From: Actinomadura fibrosa
Lineage (GTDB): Bacteria > Actinomycetota > Actinomycetes > Streptosporangiales > Streptosporangiaceae
NCBI RefSeq assembly: GCF_900659615.1
Contig: NZ_CAACUY010000061.1
Location: 1-44,263 of the forward strand
Reading direction: 5' to 3'
Length of the DNA stretch: 44,263 bases
The position numbers were made by a program, and so were the translations under genes. The notes beneath the pieces are model-generated. The model saw only the letters and a list, made by a program, of their open reading frames with translations. It had not been told where the DNA came from and did no database searches. Of this stretch, positions 1-8,138 are shown piece by piece. Position 1 is the stretch's first letter; every line of letters begins with the position of its first letter.

Positions 1-1
1 C

Positions 2-3000
2 GGGCGGCTGGAGCGGCGGCCCTGGCGCGCCGTCGTCGTGGCGAGCGGCCCCGCGCAGCTCGCCGCGTCCCTGCGCCGCGTCGCGGAGCTGGCCACCGAG
101 CTGGAGACCGGGCCGGAGGGCGCGACCGCCCGCCACCTCGACCCCGCTGCCGGGATCTTCGTCGGCGGCCCCGGCGCGCTGCCGCGCATCGTGTACCTGT
201 TCCCCGGCCAGGGCTCGGGCACCCGGTCGGACGGCGGGGCGCTGCGCCGCCGCTTCGAGGCGGTGGACGAGCTGTACGAGACGGCCGCGCTGCCGTCCGG
301 CGGCGACCAGGTGGAGACGGCGGTGGCGCAGCCGCGGATCGCGACCGCGTCCGCCGCCGGGCTGCGGATGCTCACCGGGCTGGGCGTCGAGGCGCGGGCC
401 GCCGTCGGCCACAGCCTCGGCGAGATCACCGCGCTGCACTGGGCGGACGGGTTCGACGAGGCCGCGCTGCTGCGGATCGCGGCGGCGCGCGGCCGGGCGA
501 TGAGCGAGCTGGCCGAGGGCGACGGCGGGATGGCGGGCATCACCGCCGACCTCGGCACGGTCACCGCGCTGCTGGCCGAGGAGGACGACGGCGTCGTGGT
601 CGCGGGCCACAACGGCCCCCGGCAGACCGTGGTGTCCGGGCCGTCGGCGGGGCTGCTGCGGGTGATCGGCCGCGCGACGCGGGCCGGGCTCCAGGCGGTG
701 CGGCTGCCGGTGTCGCACGCGTTCCACTCGCCGCTGGTCGCGCCCGCCGCCGACGCGCTCGCCGAGCACCTGCGGGGCGAGGACGTCGCGCCGCCGCGCC
801 GCCCGGTGTTCTCCACGGTCACCGGCGGTCCCGTCGCCGCGGGCGCCGCGCCGGACGAGCTGCGCGGCCTGCTGCGCGAGCAGATCACCGCGCCGGTCCG
901 GTTCACCGACGCCCTGCGCGCCGCCGCTGAGGGCGCCGACCTGCTGATCGAGGTCGGTCCGGGCCAGGTGCTGACGCATCTCGCCCGCGAGGTCGTGGAC
1001 GTGCCCGCCGTCGCGACCCGCACCGACGAGGACTCCCTCGCCGGGCTGCTGCACGCCCTCGGCGCCGCGTTCGCGGCGGGCGCGGGCGTCCGCGTCGCGG
1101 AGCTGTTCGCCGACCGGCTGATCCGCCCGTTCGACCCGGAGACCGAGCCGGTGTTCATCGGGAACATGTGCGAGATCGTCCCCGAGGTGGACGCGACGCT
1201 GCTCGCGGACGCGTCCCGCCGCGCCACCGCCCCCGGCGAGAGCCCGTCCCCGGAGGTCCCCGACGCCGTCGACACCGGCGACCCGCTGATGCTGCTGCGC
1301 ACGCTCGTCGCGCGGCGGGCGGAGTTCCCGCTGGAGGCCGTCCAGGCCGACAGCAAGTTCCTGGACGACCTGCACCTCAGCTCGATCGTGGTCTCGGAGC
1401 TGGTCGGCGAGGCGATGCGCGCGCTGGAGCTGAACGAGCCCGCGGCGCCCACCGGCTACGCCACCGCGACGCTCGGCCAGGTCGCCGAGACCCTGACGGA
1501 GCTGGTCGCGACCGGCAGCACGGGCACCGAGGACGCCGAGGCGGCCGCGGCGCGGATCGTCCCGCCGGGCGTGGGGCCGTGGGTGCGGGCGTTCGCGGTG
1601 GACCGCCGCGAGACCCCGCTTCCCGCGCGGACGGCGCCGCGCGCCCCGGGCACCTGGCGCGTCGTCGGCGAGCACCCCGCCGCCGGGACGCTGCGGGAGG
1701 CGCTGGAGGCCGCCGAGCTGGGCGAGGGCGTGCTCGTCGTCGTCCCGTCCGGCGACTCCCCGGCCGACCGGGACCGGCGGCTCGCGGCGCTCCGCGCGGG
1801 CGCCGCCGCCGTGCTCGGCGGCAAGGACGTCACCCGCTGCGTGATCGTCCAGGAGGGGCCGGGCGCGGCCGGGTTCGCGAAGACGCTGCACCTGGAGGCG
1901 CCCTGGGTGGCGACGACCGTGGTGACGGCCGCGCTGGACGACGCCGCGACGCCCGGCCTGGTCGCCGCGGAGGCCGCCGCGACCGCCGCGTTCCGCGAGG
2001 TCCTGCACGGCGGCGGCGCCCGCCGCGAGCCCGTCCTCGCGCCGGTCGAGCCGGTCGCCGCCGACCTGCCGCTCGGCGCGGACGACGTCCTCCTCGTCAC
2101 CGGCGGCGGCAAGGGCATCTCCGCCGAGTGCGCGCTCGCGCTGGCCCGCGAGAGCGGCGCGCGGCTCGTCCTGCTCGGCCGGTCGCATCCGTCCGCCGAC
2201 GCCGAGCTGGCCGCGAACCTGGACCGCATGGAGGCCGCGGGCGTCACCGCCCGGTACCTGCGCGCCGACGTCACCGACGCCGGACGGATCGCCGCGGCCG
2301 TCGCCGAGGCCGAAGCCGCGCTCGGGCCCGTCACCGCCGTCCTGCACGGCGCGGGCGGCAACGTCCCGAAGCTCCTCGACGAGCTGACCGACGAGGACTA
2401 CGCGCGCACCATCGGCCCGAAGGTCGCCGGCCTGGAGGCCGTGCTCGCCGCCGTCGACACCGCCCGGCTGCGGCTCGTCGTCACGTTCGGCAGCATGACC
2501 GGACGGGCCGGGCTGCGCGGCGAGGCCCACTACGCCGCCGCCAACGAGTGGCAGAGCGACCTGGTCGAGCGGCTCGCCGCCGCGCATCCGCACTGCCGGT
2601 TCCGCGCGGTCGAGTGGTCGCTGTGGTCGGGCGTCGGCATGGGCGAGCGGCTCGGCTCGGTGGAGAACCTGGCCCGCGCGGGCGTCACCACGATCACCCC
2701 CGACCAGGGCGTGGCGATGCTGCGGGACCTCGTCGCCGACCCGTCCGCCCCGGTCGTCGCCGTCGTCACCGGCCGGTTCGGCGAGATGCCGACCGTGTCG
2801 TTCGGCGCCGGCGAGCTGCCGCTGCTGCGCTTCCTGGAGCGCCCCCGGGTCGTTTACCCCGGCATCGAGCTCGTCGCGGACTCCGAGGTCGGCTGGGGCA
2901 GCGACCCCTACCTCGCCGAGCACGTGTTCGGCGGCGGCACCGAGGCCGTCCTGCCCGGCACCGTCGGCATGGAGATCATGTCGCAGGCCGCGGCGGCGCT

Positions 3001-4273
3001 GCTGGAGCTGGACGCGCCGCCCGTCCTCACCGGCGTGGAGTTCCTCCGCGCGATCGCCGTCGCGAAGGACGCGCCGGTCACCGTCCGGGTCGCCGCGCTC
3101 CGCACCGCGCCGGGCAGCGTCACCACCGTCGTCCGGTGCAGCACCACCAACTTCCAGGTGGACCACTTCCGCGCGGTCTGCGAGCCGCCCACCGGCGCGC
3201 CGAAGGGCACCGGGCTCGCCCGGCCGGAGAACGCGGCGCTGCCGCCCATGGCGATCGACCCGCAGACCGAGCTGTACGGGCCGAGGCTGTTCCACGGCCC
3301 CCGGTTCCGGCTGATGGGCGACATCCGGCGGGCGGACGCGCACAACGTCACCGCGCGGCTCCTGCCCGACACCCGCGCCGACTGGTTCGGCCGCTATCTG
3401 CCGAGCCGCCTGCTGCTCGGCGACCCGGCCGCGCGCGACTCCTACATGCAGCCGCTCGCGCTGTGCGCGCCGACCGTCCTCGCGATCCCGGCGGGCGTCG
3501 ACCGGCTCGTCCCCGGCCCGAACGCGGGCGCGACGGCCGCGTTCGTCCACGCCCGCTACCGGATGGACGCGGAGGCCTGGGACCTGGAGGTCACCGACGA
3601 GGACGGCGAGCTGATCGAGACCTGGGAGGGCTTCCGGACCCGGATCGTCGAGAAGTTCCCGCTGCCCGCGGGCTGGGTGCCCGCGCTGCTCGGCCCCTAC
3701 GTCGAGCACGCCCTCGTCGCGTTCGGCCTCGCCGGGCGGGCCGTCCTGGACACCGACCCGGACGGCGCCTCCCGCCGCGAGGCCGCCGGGCTCGCCGTCC
3801 GGCGGCTGCTCGGCGGGGACGTCACGCTCGCCCACCGTCCGGACGGCAAGCCCGAGGCGAGCACCGGCGAGTCCGTCTCGATCGCGCACTGCGCCGGGAT
3901 CACCCTCGCCACGACCACGCCGGGCTGCGACCTGGAACTCGTCACGGCACGCGACCGCGAGGCGTGGAGCGGCCTGCTCGGCGCGGACGGCCTCGCCCTC
4001 GCCGACGCCCTGACCGGCGCCTTCGACGGGACCGCCGAGGACTTCGACACGGCCGCGACCCGCGTGTGGGCCGCGGGCGAGTCGGCGGTCAAGGCGGGGC
4101 TCCCGCCGCGGACCCCGTTCACGCTCGACTCCGTCCACGAGGACGGCTGGGCGGTGCTGGCCGCCGGGGAGCACCGCGTCGCCACCCTCGCGGGCGGGCT
4201 GCGCGGCGTCGCCGAGCCCGCCGTGCTCGCCGTCCTGACCGGGGCCGCGACCGCCGGGGAGGCGCGGGCGTGA
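2..4273 (+). CDS. pksE: Iterative enediyne polyketide synthase PksE, 3' part (AT-ACP-KR-DH-PPTase)
   Basis: The frame is open from base 2 with no convincing start, so this is the C-terminal part of a larger protein and the KS domain lies outside the window. Visible order: acyltransferase (FPGQG near nt 200, nucleophile motif GHSLGE with Ser at nt 413-415); ACP with motif LHLSSI (candidate phosphopantetheine Ser at nt 1382-1384); ketoreductase (TGGGKGI near nt 2100, HYAAANE near nt 2530); hot-dog dehydratase (EHVFGG near nt 2920 and a second half at LFHGPRF); C-terminal phosphopantetheinyl transferase-like domain (PGCDLE, then WAAGESAVK). A central ACP followed by KR-DH and a terminal integrated PPTase is the known architecture of enediyne PksE (CalE8, SgcE, DynE8), which builds the linear polyene precursor. 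Its stop overlaps the next start (GTGA, 4370-4373 region at 4270-4273), so it is translationally coupled to the thioesterase. Family call is strong; the 9- versus 10-membered class cannot be told here. Confidence 0.93.
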   Translation, partial: GRLERRPWRAVVVASGPAQLAASLRRVAELATELETGPEGATARHLDPAAGIFVGGPGALPRIVYLFPGQGSGTRSDGGALRRRFEAVDELYETAALPSGGDQVETAVAQPRIATASAAGLRMLTGLGVEARAAVGHSLGEITALHWADGFDEAALLRIAAARGRAMSELAEGDGGMAGITADLGTVTALLAEEDDGVVVAGHNGPRQTVVSGPSAGLLRVIGRATRAGLQAVRLPVSHAFHSPLVAPAADALAEHLRGEDVAPPRRPVFSTVTGGPVAAGAAPDELRGLLREQITAPVRFTDALRAAAEGADLLIEVGPGQVLTHLAREVVDVPAVATRTDEDSLAGLLHALGAAFAAGAGVRVAELFADRLIRPFDPETEPVFIGNMCEIVPEVDATLLADASRRATAPGESPSPEVPDAVDTGDPLMLLRTLVARRAEFPLEAVQADSKFLDDLHLSSIVVSELVGEAMRALELNEPAAPTGYATATLGQVAETLTELVATGSTGTEDAEAAAARIVPPGVGPWVRAFAVDRRETPLPARTAPRAPGTWRVVGEHPAAGTLREALEAAELGEGVLVVVPSGDSPADRDRRLAALRAGAAAVLGGKDVTRCVIVQEGPGAAGFAKTLHLEAPWVATTVVTAALDDAATPGLVAAEAAATAAFREVLHGGGARREPVLAPVEPVAADLPLGADDVLLVTGGGKGISAECALALARESGARLVLLGRSHPSADAELAANLDRMEAAGVTARYLRADVTDAGRIAAAVAEAEAALGPVTAVLHGAGGNVPKLLDELTDEDYARTIGPKVAGLEAVLAAVDTARLRLVVTFGSMTGRAGLRGEAHYAAANEWQSDLVERLAAAHPHCRFRAVEWSLWSGVGMGERLGSVENLARAGVTTITPDQGVAMLRDLVADPSAPVVAVVTGRFGEMPTVSFGAGELPLLRFLERPRVVYPGIELVADSEVGWGSDPYLAEHVFGGGTEAVLPGTVGMEIMSQAAAALLELDAPPVLTGVEFLRAIAVAKDAPVTVRVAALRTAPGSVTTVVRCSTTNFQVDHFRAVCEPPTGAPKGTGLARPENAALPPMAIDPQTELYGPRLFHGPRFRLMGDIRRADAHNVTARLLPDTRADWFGRYLPSRLLLGDPAARDSYMQPLALCAPTVLAIPAGVDRLVPGPNAGATAAFVHARYRMDAEAWDLEVTDEDGELIETWEGFRTRIVEKFPLPAGWVPALLGPYVEHALVAFGLAGRAVLDTDPDGASRREAAGLAVRRLLGGDVTLAHRPDGKPEASTGESVSIAHCAGITLATTTPGCDLELVTARDREAWSGLLGADGLALADALTGAFDGTAEDFDTAATRVWAAGESAVKAGLPPRTPFTLDSVHEDGWAVLAAGEHRVATLAGGLRGVAEPAVLAVLTGAATAGEARA

Positions 4274-4701
4274 GGGGCTACGAGTACCGGCACATCGTCA
4301 CCATCGAGGACACCGACCTGCTCGGCAACGTCAACTACGTCAACTACATCAGCTGGCAGGGCCGCGCCCGGGAGCTGTGCATCCGCGAGTACGCGCCCGA
4401 CGTGGTGGACGGGTTCGGCGCCGGCGTCCGGCTGCTGACGATGAGCGCCCAGTGCGAGTACCTGCGCGAGCTGGCCATCTTCGACGAGGTGATCGTCCGG
4501 ATGTTCCCCGGCGAGGTGGGGCAGACGCAGATGACCATGCGGTTCGAGTACTGGCGGCGGCGCCCCGAGGGGGAGGAGCTGGTCGCCACCGGCGAGCAGC
4601 GCGTCGCCTGCGTGAGCCCCGACGCCGCCGGGCACATGGCGCCCGCGCGGCTCCCCGAGTCGATGCGCCGCCTGCTCGACGCCGTGTCCGCGCCCCGCTG
4701 A
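4270..4701 (+). CDS. Enediyne thioesterase (TEBC/CalE7-SgcE10-DynE7 family)
   Basis: The protein has 143 residues and a hot-dog fold signature (TDLLGNVNYVNYISWQGRAR) that matches the enediyne thioesterase family. These enzymes release, and may decarboxylate, the polyene chain from the PksE ACP. Family members lack the usual acidic catalytic residue and depend on Asn/Tyr/Arg residues of the kind seen in NVNYVNY and QGRAR. The GTG start at 4270 overlaps the PksE stop by 4 bp, which is the canonical E-E10 order and coupling. The long open frame extending upstream to 1168 is a shadow of pksE; only the part after 4270 aligns with the family. Confidence is high because sequence and context agree. 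Confidence 0.92.
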   Translation: MRGYEYRHIVTIEDTDLLGNVNYVNYISWQGRARELCIREYAPDVVDGFGAGVRLLTMSAQCEYLRELAIFDEVIVRMFPGEVGQTQMTMRFEYWRRRPEGEELVATGEQRVACVSPDAAGHMAPARLPESMRRLLDAVSAPR

Positions 4702-4732
4702 CCATGCCCGAAATGCCGGAAGGAGCCGCGCG

Positions 4733-5593
4733 ATGAAAGGTGCCAAGGTGACGCAAGCCGCTAACACGACGGAAGCCGCTGACACGACGGAGGGTGTGTC
4801 TGCGACGGCGCGTTGGACGGCTGCTGCGCGCGCCGACGAGACCCGCCGCGATGGCGCGTTGTTCAGCGATCCCCTGGCGGCGGATCTCGCGGGTCCGGAG
4901 GGGTTCGCGCGGTACGAGCGCTATGCCAACCCGGGGACGACCGAGTTCCTCGCCATCCGCACCCGCTACCTCGACGAGGTCATCGGGCGGTCGGCGGAGC
5001 TGACGCAGGTCGTCCTGGTCGCGGCGGGCCTGGACACCCGGTCGGCCCGGCTGGACTGGCCCGCCGGGACCGTCCTGTACGAGCTCGACCAGCCCGGTCT
5101 GATGGAGGAGAAGGAGAAGCGGCTCGCCGAGCTGGGCGTCCGGCACCGCTGCGTCCGGCACGCCGTCGGCACCGACCTGACCGGCGCGTGGCACGAGCCG
5201 CTGCGCGCCGCGGGCTGGGACCCGTCCGTCCCCACCCTGTGGATCGTCGAGGGCCTGCTGTTCTACCTCGCCGAGGACGACGCCCGGGCGCTGCTGGCCC
5301 GGCTCGCGGACCTGTCGGTGCCGGGCGGCGTCCTCGCCGGGGACCTGCTCAGCCACCAGTCCATGGTCAGCGAGTTCGCGCGGGAGGGCCTCCGCCGCCT
5401 GGCGGAGGACGGCTGCCCGTGGCGGTGGGGCACCGACCGTCCCGAGGACGTCCTCGCCGAGTGCGGCTGGACGGTCCGGGAGGTGAAGGTCCCGGGTGAG
5501 GAGGGCGCCTCGTTCGGCCGGTGGCCCTGGCCGCCGCTCCCGCGCGACCAGCAGGGCTTCCCGATGAACTTCCTGTTCACCGCGGACGTGTGA
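4733..5593 (+). CDS. SAM-dependent methyltransferase, leucine carboxyl methyltransferase-like (TIGR00027/PF04072)
   Basis: The 286-residue protein follows the thioesterase by 31 bp on the same strand, with a good ribosome binding site (GGAAGGAG, 4718-4725) before ATG 4733. Recognisable family features are SATARWTAAARADE with LFSDPLAADLAG, the SAM-binding VVLVAAGLDTRSARL, ELDQPGLMEEKEK, and LWIVEGLLFYL. These bacterial enzymes are putative O-methyltransferases, and most have unknown substrates. The first 22 residues are extra and contain a six-residue duplication (AANTTE/AADTTE) encoded by an 18-nt tandem repeat. A GTG at 4748 or near 4796 could be the real start. Proximity suggests co-transcription with the enediyne core, so a tailoring role is possible; it may also be simply the first gene beyond the cluster. 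Confidence 0.85.
   Translation: MKGAKVTQAANTTEAADTTEGVSATARWTAAARADETRRDGALFSDPLAADLAGPEGFARYERYANPGTTEFLAIRTRYLDEVIGRSAELTQVVLVAAGLDTRSARLDWPAGTVLYELDQPGLMEEKEKRLAELGVRHRCVRHAVGTDLTGAWHEPLRAAGWDPSVPTLWIVEGLLFYLAEDDARALLARLADLSVPGGVLAGDLLSHQSMVSEFAREGLRRLAEDGCPWRWGTDRPEDVLAECGWTVREVKVPGEEGASFGRWPWPPLPRDQQGFPMNFLFTADV
4757..4792 (+). repeat. 18-nt tandem duplication at the methyltransferase N terminus
   Basis: Two adjacent 18-nt units (4757-4774 and 4775-4792) differ at two positions and encode AANTTE and AADTTE. The length keeps the frame. The duplicated peptide lies before the conserved domain and looks like a disordered tail. Confidence 0.8.
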
Positions 5594-5605
5594 GCGCGGG
5601 AGGGG

Positions 5606-6439
5606 TCAGCCGGTGCCGGGGAGGCACACGTAGACGTCGCCGTCCCGGACCTGGGTCTCGAAGGCGGGCTGCGGCGCGGTCGCCGGGCCGCACACCACGC
5701 CACCGTCCGAGAGGCGGAACGTGCTGCCGTGCCACGGGCAGGTGATCGCGCCGCCGTCCACCTCGCCGCCGGACAGCGGCCCGGCCAGGTGGCTGCACTG
5801 GTCCGCCAGGGCGCGCACCACGCCGTCCTGGCGGACGACGACCACCGGCACCTCGCCGAGCATCCGCCGGATCGGGGTGCCGACGGGCAGGTCGTCCAGG
5901 GCGGCGAGCCGGTGCCAGCCGGGCTCGACCAGGTGCGGGACGGCCTCGGCGTGGTTCGCGCCGGCCGCCTGCCGGAACGACATGTGCCCGCCGAGCGCCG
6001 AGCTCAGCGACGCGGTCATGAGCCCCGCGAACCGGAACGCGCGAGCGCGCCGCCGGGACCTCGCGGCCAGCGAGGCGAGGTACATCACGGCGGCGGCGCT
6101 GTTGGCGGCGGCGTGCACGATGCCGACCCGCTGCTGCTGCTCGTGCTGGTCCGACCAGTCCGCGGCGCCGGTCACGGCCGCCGGGACGGAGGAGAGCAGC
6201 CCGAAGCCGACCAGACGCCGGACGGCCTTCTCGTCGCCGCCCATGAGGTCGAGGACGCCGGCGGAGATGTAGGCGCCGACGGCCATCTGCACCACGGCCG
6301 GATGCAGCGGGTGCCCGAGCCAGACGCCGTGCAGGAAGTCCTTCGCCCGGCCCGCCGGGAGACGCTGGACGAGGTTGCGGTACGGCTCGACGGCGGTGTC
6401 GAGCGCTGTGGTCTCTTCGAGCCGATCTGCGGTGCGCAT
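5606..6439 (-). CDS. DUF2231 membrane protein fused to a C-terminal Rieske [2Fe-2S] domain
   Basis: The N-terminal half (about residues 1-165) is hydrophobic and DUF2231-like (FLHGVWLGHPLHPAVVQMAVGAY, TGAADWSD), predicting several membrane helices. The C-terminal third is a Rieske ferredoxin-like domain with both ligand pairs visible (CSHLAGPL and CPWHGSTF) and a bacterial small-Rieske ending. The likely role is membrane-linked electron transfer; no partner is encoded as a fusion. The start is uncertain. ATG 6439 follows a purine-rich GCGGGGGAA, while ATG 6475 would add 12 residues and leave only 24 bp to the divergent ferritin gene, so the shorter form is preferred. It is transcribed divergently from the ferritin-like gene. 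Confidence 0.85.
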   Translation of the reverse strand: MRTADRLEETTALDTAVEPYRNLVQRLPAGRAKDFLHGVWLGHPLHPAVVQMAVGAYISAGVLDLMGGDEKAVRRLVGFGLLSSVPAAVTGAADWSDQHEQQQRVGIVHAAANSAAAVMYLASLAARSRRRARAFRFAGLMTASLSSALGGHMSFRQAAGANHAEAVPHLVEPGWHRLAALDDLPVGTPIRRMLGEVPVVVVRQDGVVRALADQCSHLAGPLSGGEVDGGAITCPWHGSTFRLSDGGVVCGPATAPQPAFETQVRDGDVYVCLPGTG

Positions 6440-6499
6440 GCCGACCGCATTCCCCCGCAGGTGCAAGCGACACATTCCGGGGAATCACGGAGGGTGACG

Positions 6500-7051
6500 A
6501 TGAAGGGGGAGGGCATGACCGAGAGCAGTTTCAGCCTCGACGTGGCGGCGATCCGCGACCGCGCCCGGCAGAAGATGGACGACGGCCCGGTGACGAGGGC
6601 CTACGGCAGGAGCGCCGAGGAGGTCATCGGCGTCCTCAACGACGTGCTCGCCACGGAGATCGTCTGCTGGATGCGCTACAGCCAGCACGCGATCTCGGCC
6701 ACCGGCATCGACCGGGCGCAGGTCGCGAGCGAGTTCAGCGAGCACGCCGACGAGGAGCGCGACCACGCGATGCGGGCGGCCGAGCGGATCAGCCAGCTCG
6801 GCGGCGACCCGGACTTCGACCCGCGGACGCTCGCCGAGCGGTCCCACACCACCTACGCGACCTTCGACGACGACGACCTGAAGGGCATGCTGCGGGAGAA
6901 CCTCGTCGCCGAGCGCATCGTCATCGAGTCCTACCAGGAGATCATCCGCTGGCTCGGCGACGGCGACGTGACGACCCGCCGGCTGATGGAGCACATCCTC
7001 GCCGAGGAGGAGGAGCACGCCGACGACATCCTCGACCTCCTGGGCGGCTGA
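6500..7051 (+). CDS. Ferritin-like diiron protein (bacterioferritin/Dps-like)
   Basis: The protein has 183 residues and forms a four-helix bundle. Helix A carries EIVCWMRYSQHA, helix B EFSEHADEERDHA, helix C ENLVAERIVIESYQEII and helix D EHILAEEEEHADD. These give the Glu/His set expected for a ferritin diiron site. No bacterioferritin haem-binding Met could be assigned with confidence. The likely role is iron storage or oxidative protection. ATG 6500 has GGAGG 6 bp upstream; ATG 6515 is an alternative with its own GGGGGAGG. The gene is head-to-head with the DUF2231-Rieske gene, so joint control by iron or redox state is plausible but not shown. Confidence 0.88.
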   Translation: MKGEGMTESSFSLDVAAIRDRARQKMDDGPVTRAYGRSAEEVIGVLNDVLATEIVCWMRYSQHAISATGIDRAQVASEFSEHADEERDHAMRAAERISQLGGDPDFDPRTLAERSHTTYATFDDDDLKGMLRENLVAERIVIESYQEIIRWLGDGDVTTRRLMEHILAEEEEHADDILDLLGG

Positions 7052-7100
7052 CCGACCGGATCCGCGACCGGCCTTGACCATGCATGCCGGAAAGCTGGGT

Positions 7101-8081
7101 ATGCGGGCCGGTATGGAATTCGGATACACGCTGCTATGCGAGCAGACCCCACCGAAACAGCTGGTCAGCGACCTCGTCGAGGCGGAGGAGGCGGGTTTCG
7201 ACTACTCCTGCATCTCCGACCACTACTTCCCGTGGCTGGAGGACATGGGGCACTCGGCGTACGCCTGGTCGGTGCTCGGCGCCCTGGCGCAGGCCACGCA
7301 CCGCATCCCGCTGATGACGTTCGTCACCGCCCCGATCATGCGCTACCACCCGGCCGTGGTCGCGCAGAAGGCCGCCACCGTCGGCGTCCTGTCGGACGGC
7401 CGCTTCACGCTCGGCCTCGGCGCGGGCGAGAACCTCAACGAGCACATCGTCGGCCGCGGCTGGCCGTCGGTGGACGTCCGGCACGAGATGTTCACCGAGG
7501 CCGTCGAGATCATCAAGGCGCTGTTCGGAGGCGACTACGTCAACTACCGGGGCAAGCACTTCCAGGTCGACTCCGCGAAGCTGTACGACCTGCCGGACCA
7601 GCCCGTCCGGATCGGGATGGCGGCGTTCGGGCCGCGCGCCGGGCGCCTCGCCGCGGAGCACGCCGACCTGCTGATCTCCGACCAGCCCGTGGGCGACGTC
7701 GTCCGGCTGTTCCAGGAGGAGAGCGGCGGCGGCAAGCCCGTCTACGGGCAGATCCCCGTCGCCTACGGCACCGACTACGACGAGTGCAAGGAGCGCGCCC
7801 ACCGGACGTGGAAGTTCTCCGCGCCCGGCTGGAAGGTCATGGCGGAGCTGCCCGGCCCGGTGAACTTCGAGGCGAGCACGAAGACCGTCCGCCCGGACGA
7901 CGTCGCCGAGTCCGTGCCGTGCGGGAACGATGTCAACCACTACCTGGAGACCGTCCAGCAGTGGGCCGACGCGGGCTTCACGCACATCTCGTTCTGCCAG
8001 TCCGGCGCGGAGCACCAGAAGGACTTCCGCACCTGGGCCGAGTACGAACTGCTTCCGGCGCTGCGGGAACGCTTCGGGTAA
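7101..8081 (+). CDS. F420-dependent LLM-class oxidoreductase (TIGR03557/F420-glucose-6-phosphate dehydrogenase-like family)
   Basis: The 326-residue protein has a TIM-barrel luciferase-like fold with family-typical stretches FGYTLLCEQ, SDHYFPWLEDMGHSAYAWSVLGA, TFVTAPIMRYHPAVVAQKAAT, SDGRFTLGLGAGENLNEHIVGRGWP and YRGKHFQVDSAKLYDLP. Such enzymes use deazaflavin F420 and act on diverse substrates, so the family resemblance to F420-dependent glucose-6-phosphate dehydrogenase does not fix the substrate. Start choice: ATG 7101 follows GGAAAG at 7089-7094; ATG 7113 or the upstream TTG 7074/ATG 7080 are possible. It lies 49 bp after the ferritin-like gene on the same strand and may be co-transcribed with it. 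Confidence 0.9.
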   Translation: MRAGMEFGYTLLCEQTPPKQLVSDLVEAEEAGFDYSCISDHYFPWLEDMGHSAYAWSVLGALAQATHRIPLMTFVTAPIMRYHPAVVAQKAATVGVLSDGRFTLGLGAGENLNEHIVGRGWPSVDVRHEMFTEAVEIIKALFGGDYVNYRGKHFQVDSAKLYDLPDQPVRIGMAAFGPRAGRLAAEHADLLISDQPVGDVVRLFQEESGGGKPVYGQIPVAYGTDYDECKERAHRTWKFSAPGWKVMAELPGPVNFEASTKTVRPDDVAESVPCGNDVNHYLETVQQWADAGFTHISFCQSGAEHQKDFRTWAEYELLPALRERFG

Positions 8082-8084
8082 GGA

Positions 8085-8124
8085 GGCACCCGACCCGTAA
8101 CGGGAGGAAGACGGACCGGGTGCC
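8085..8124. terminator. Branched hairpin between convergent genes
   Basis: Perfect outer arms GGCACCCG (8085-8092) and CGGGTGCC (8117-8124) enclose an inner CCCG/CGGG stem. It begins 4 bp after the LLM gene stop and precedes the convergent gene's stop at 8139. There is no U tract, as is common in actinomycetes. Confidence 0.6.
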
Positions 8125-8138
8125 GGCGGGGGGCGGGC

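Noticed and set aside
1168..4269. Long plus-strand open frame running upstream of the thioesterase
   Set aside because: It is a shadow of pksE in another frame, very rich in Arg/Gly/Pro. Only 4270-4701 matches a family, and its GTG start is coupled to the pksE stop.
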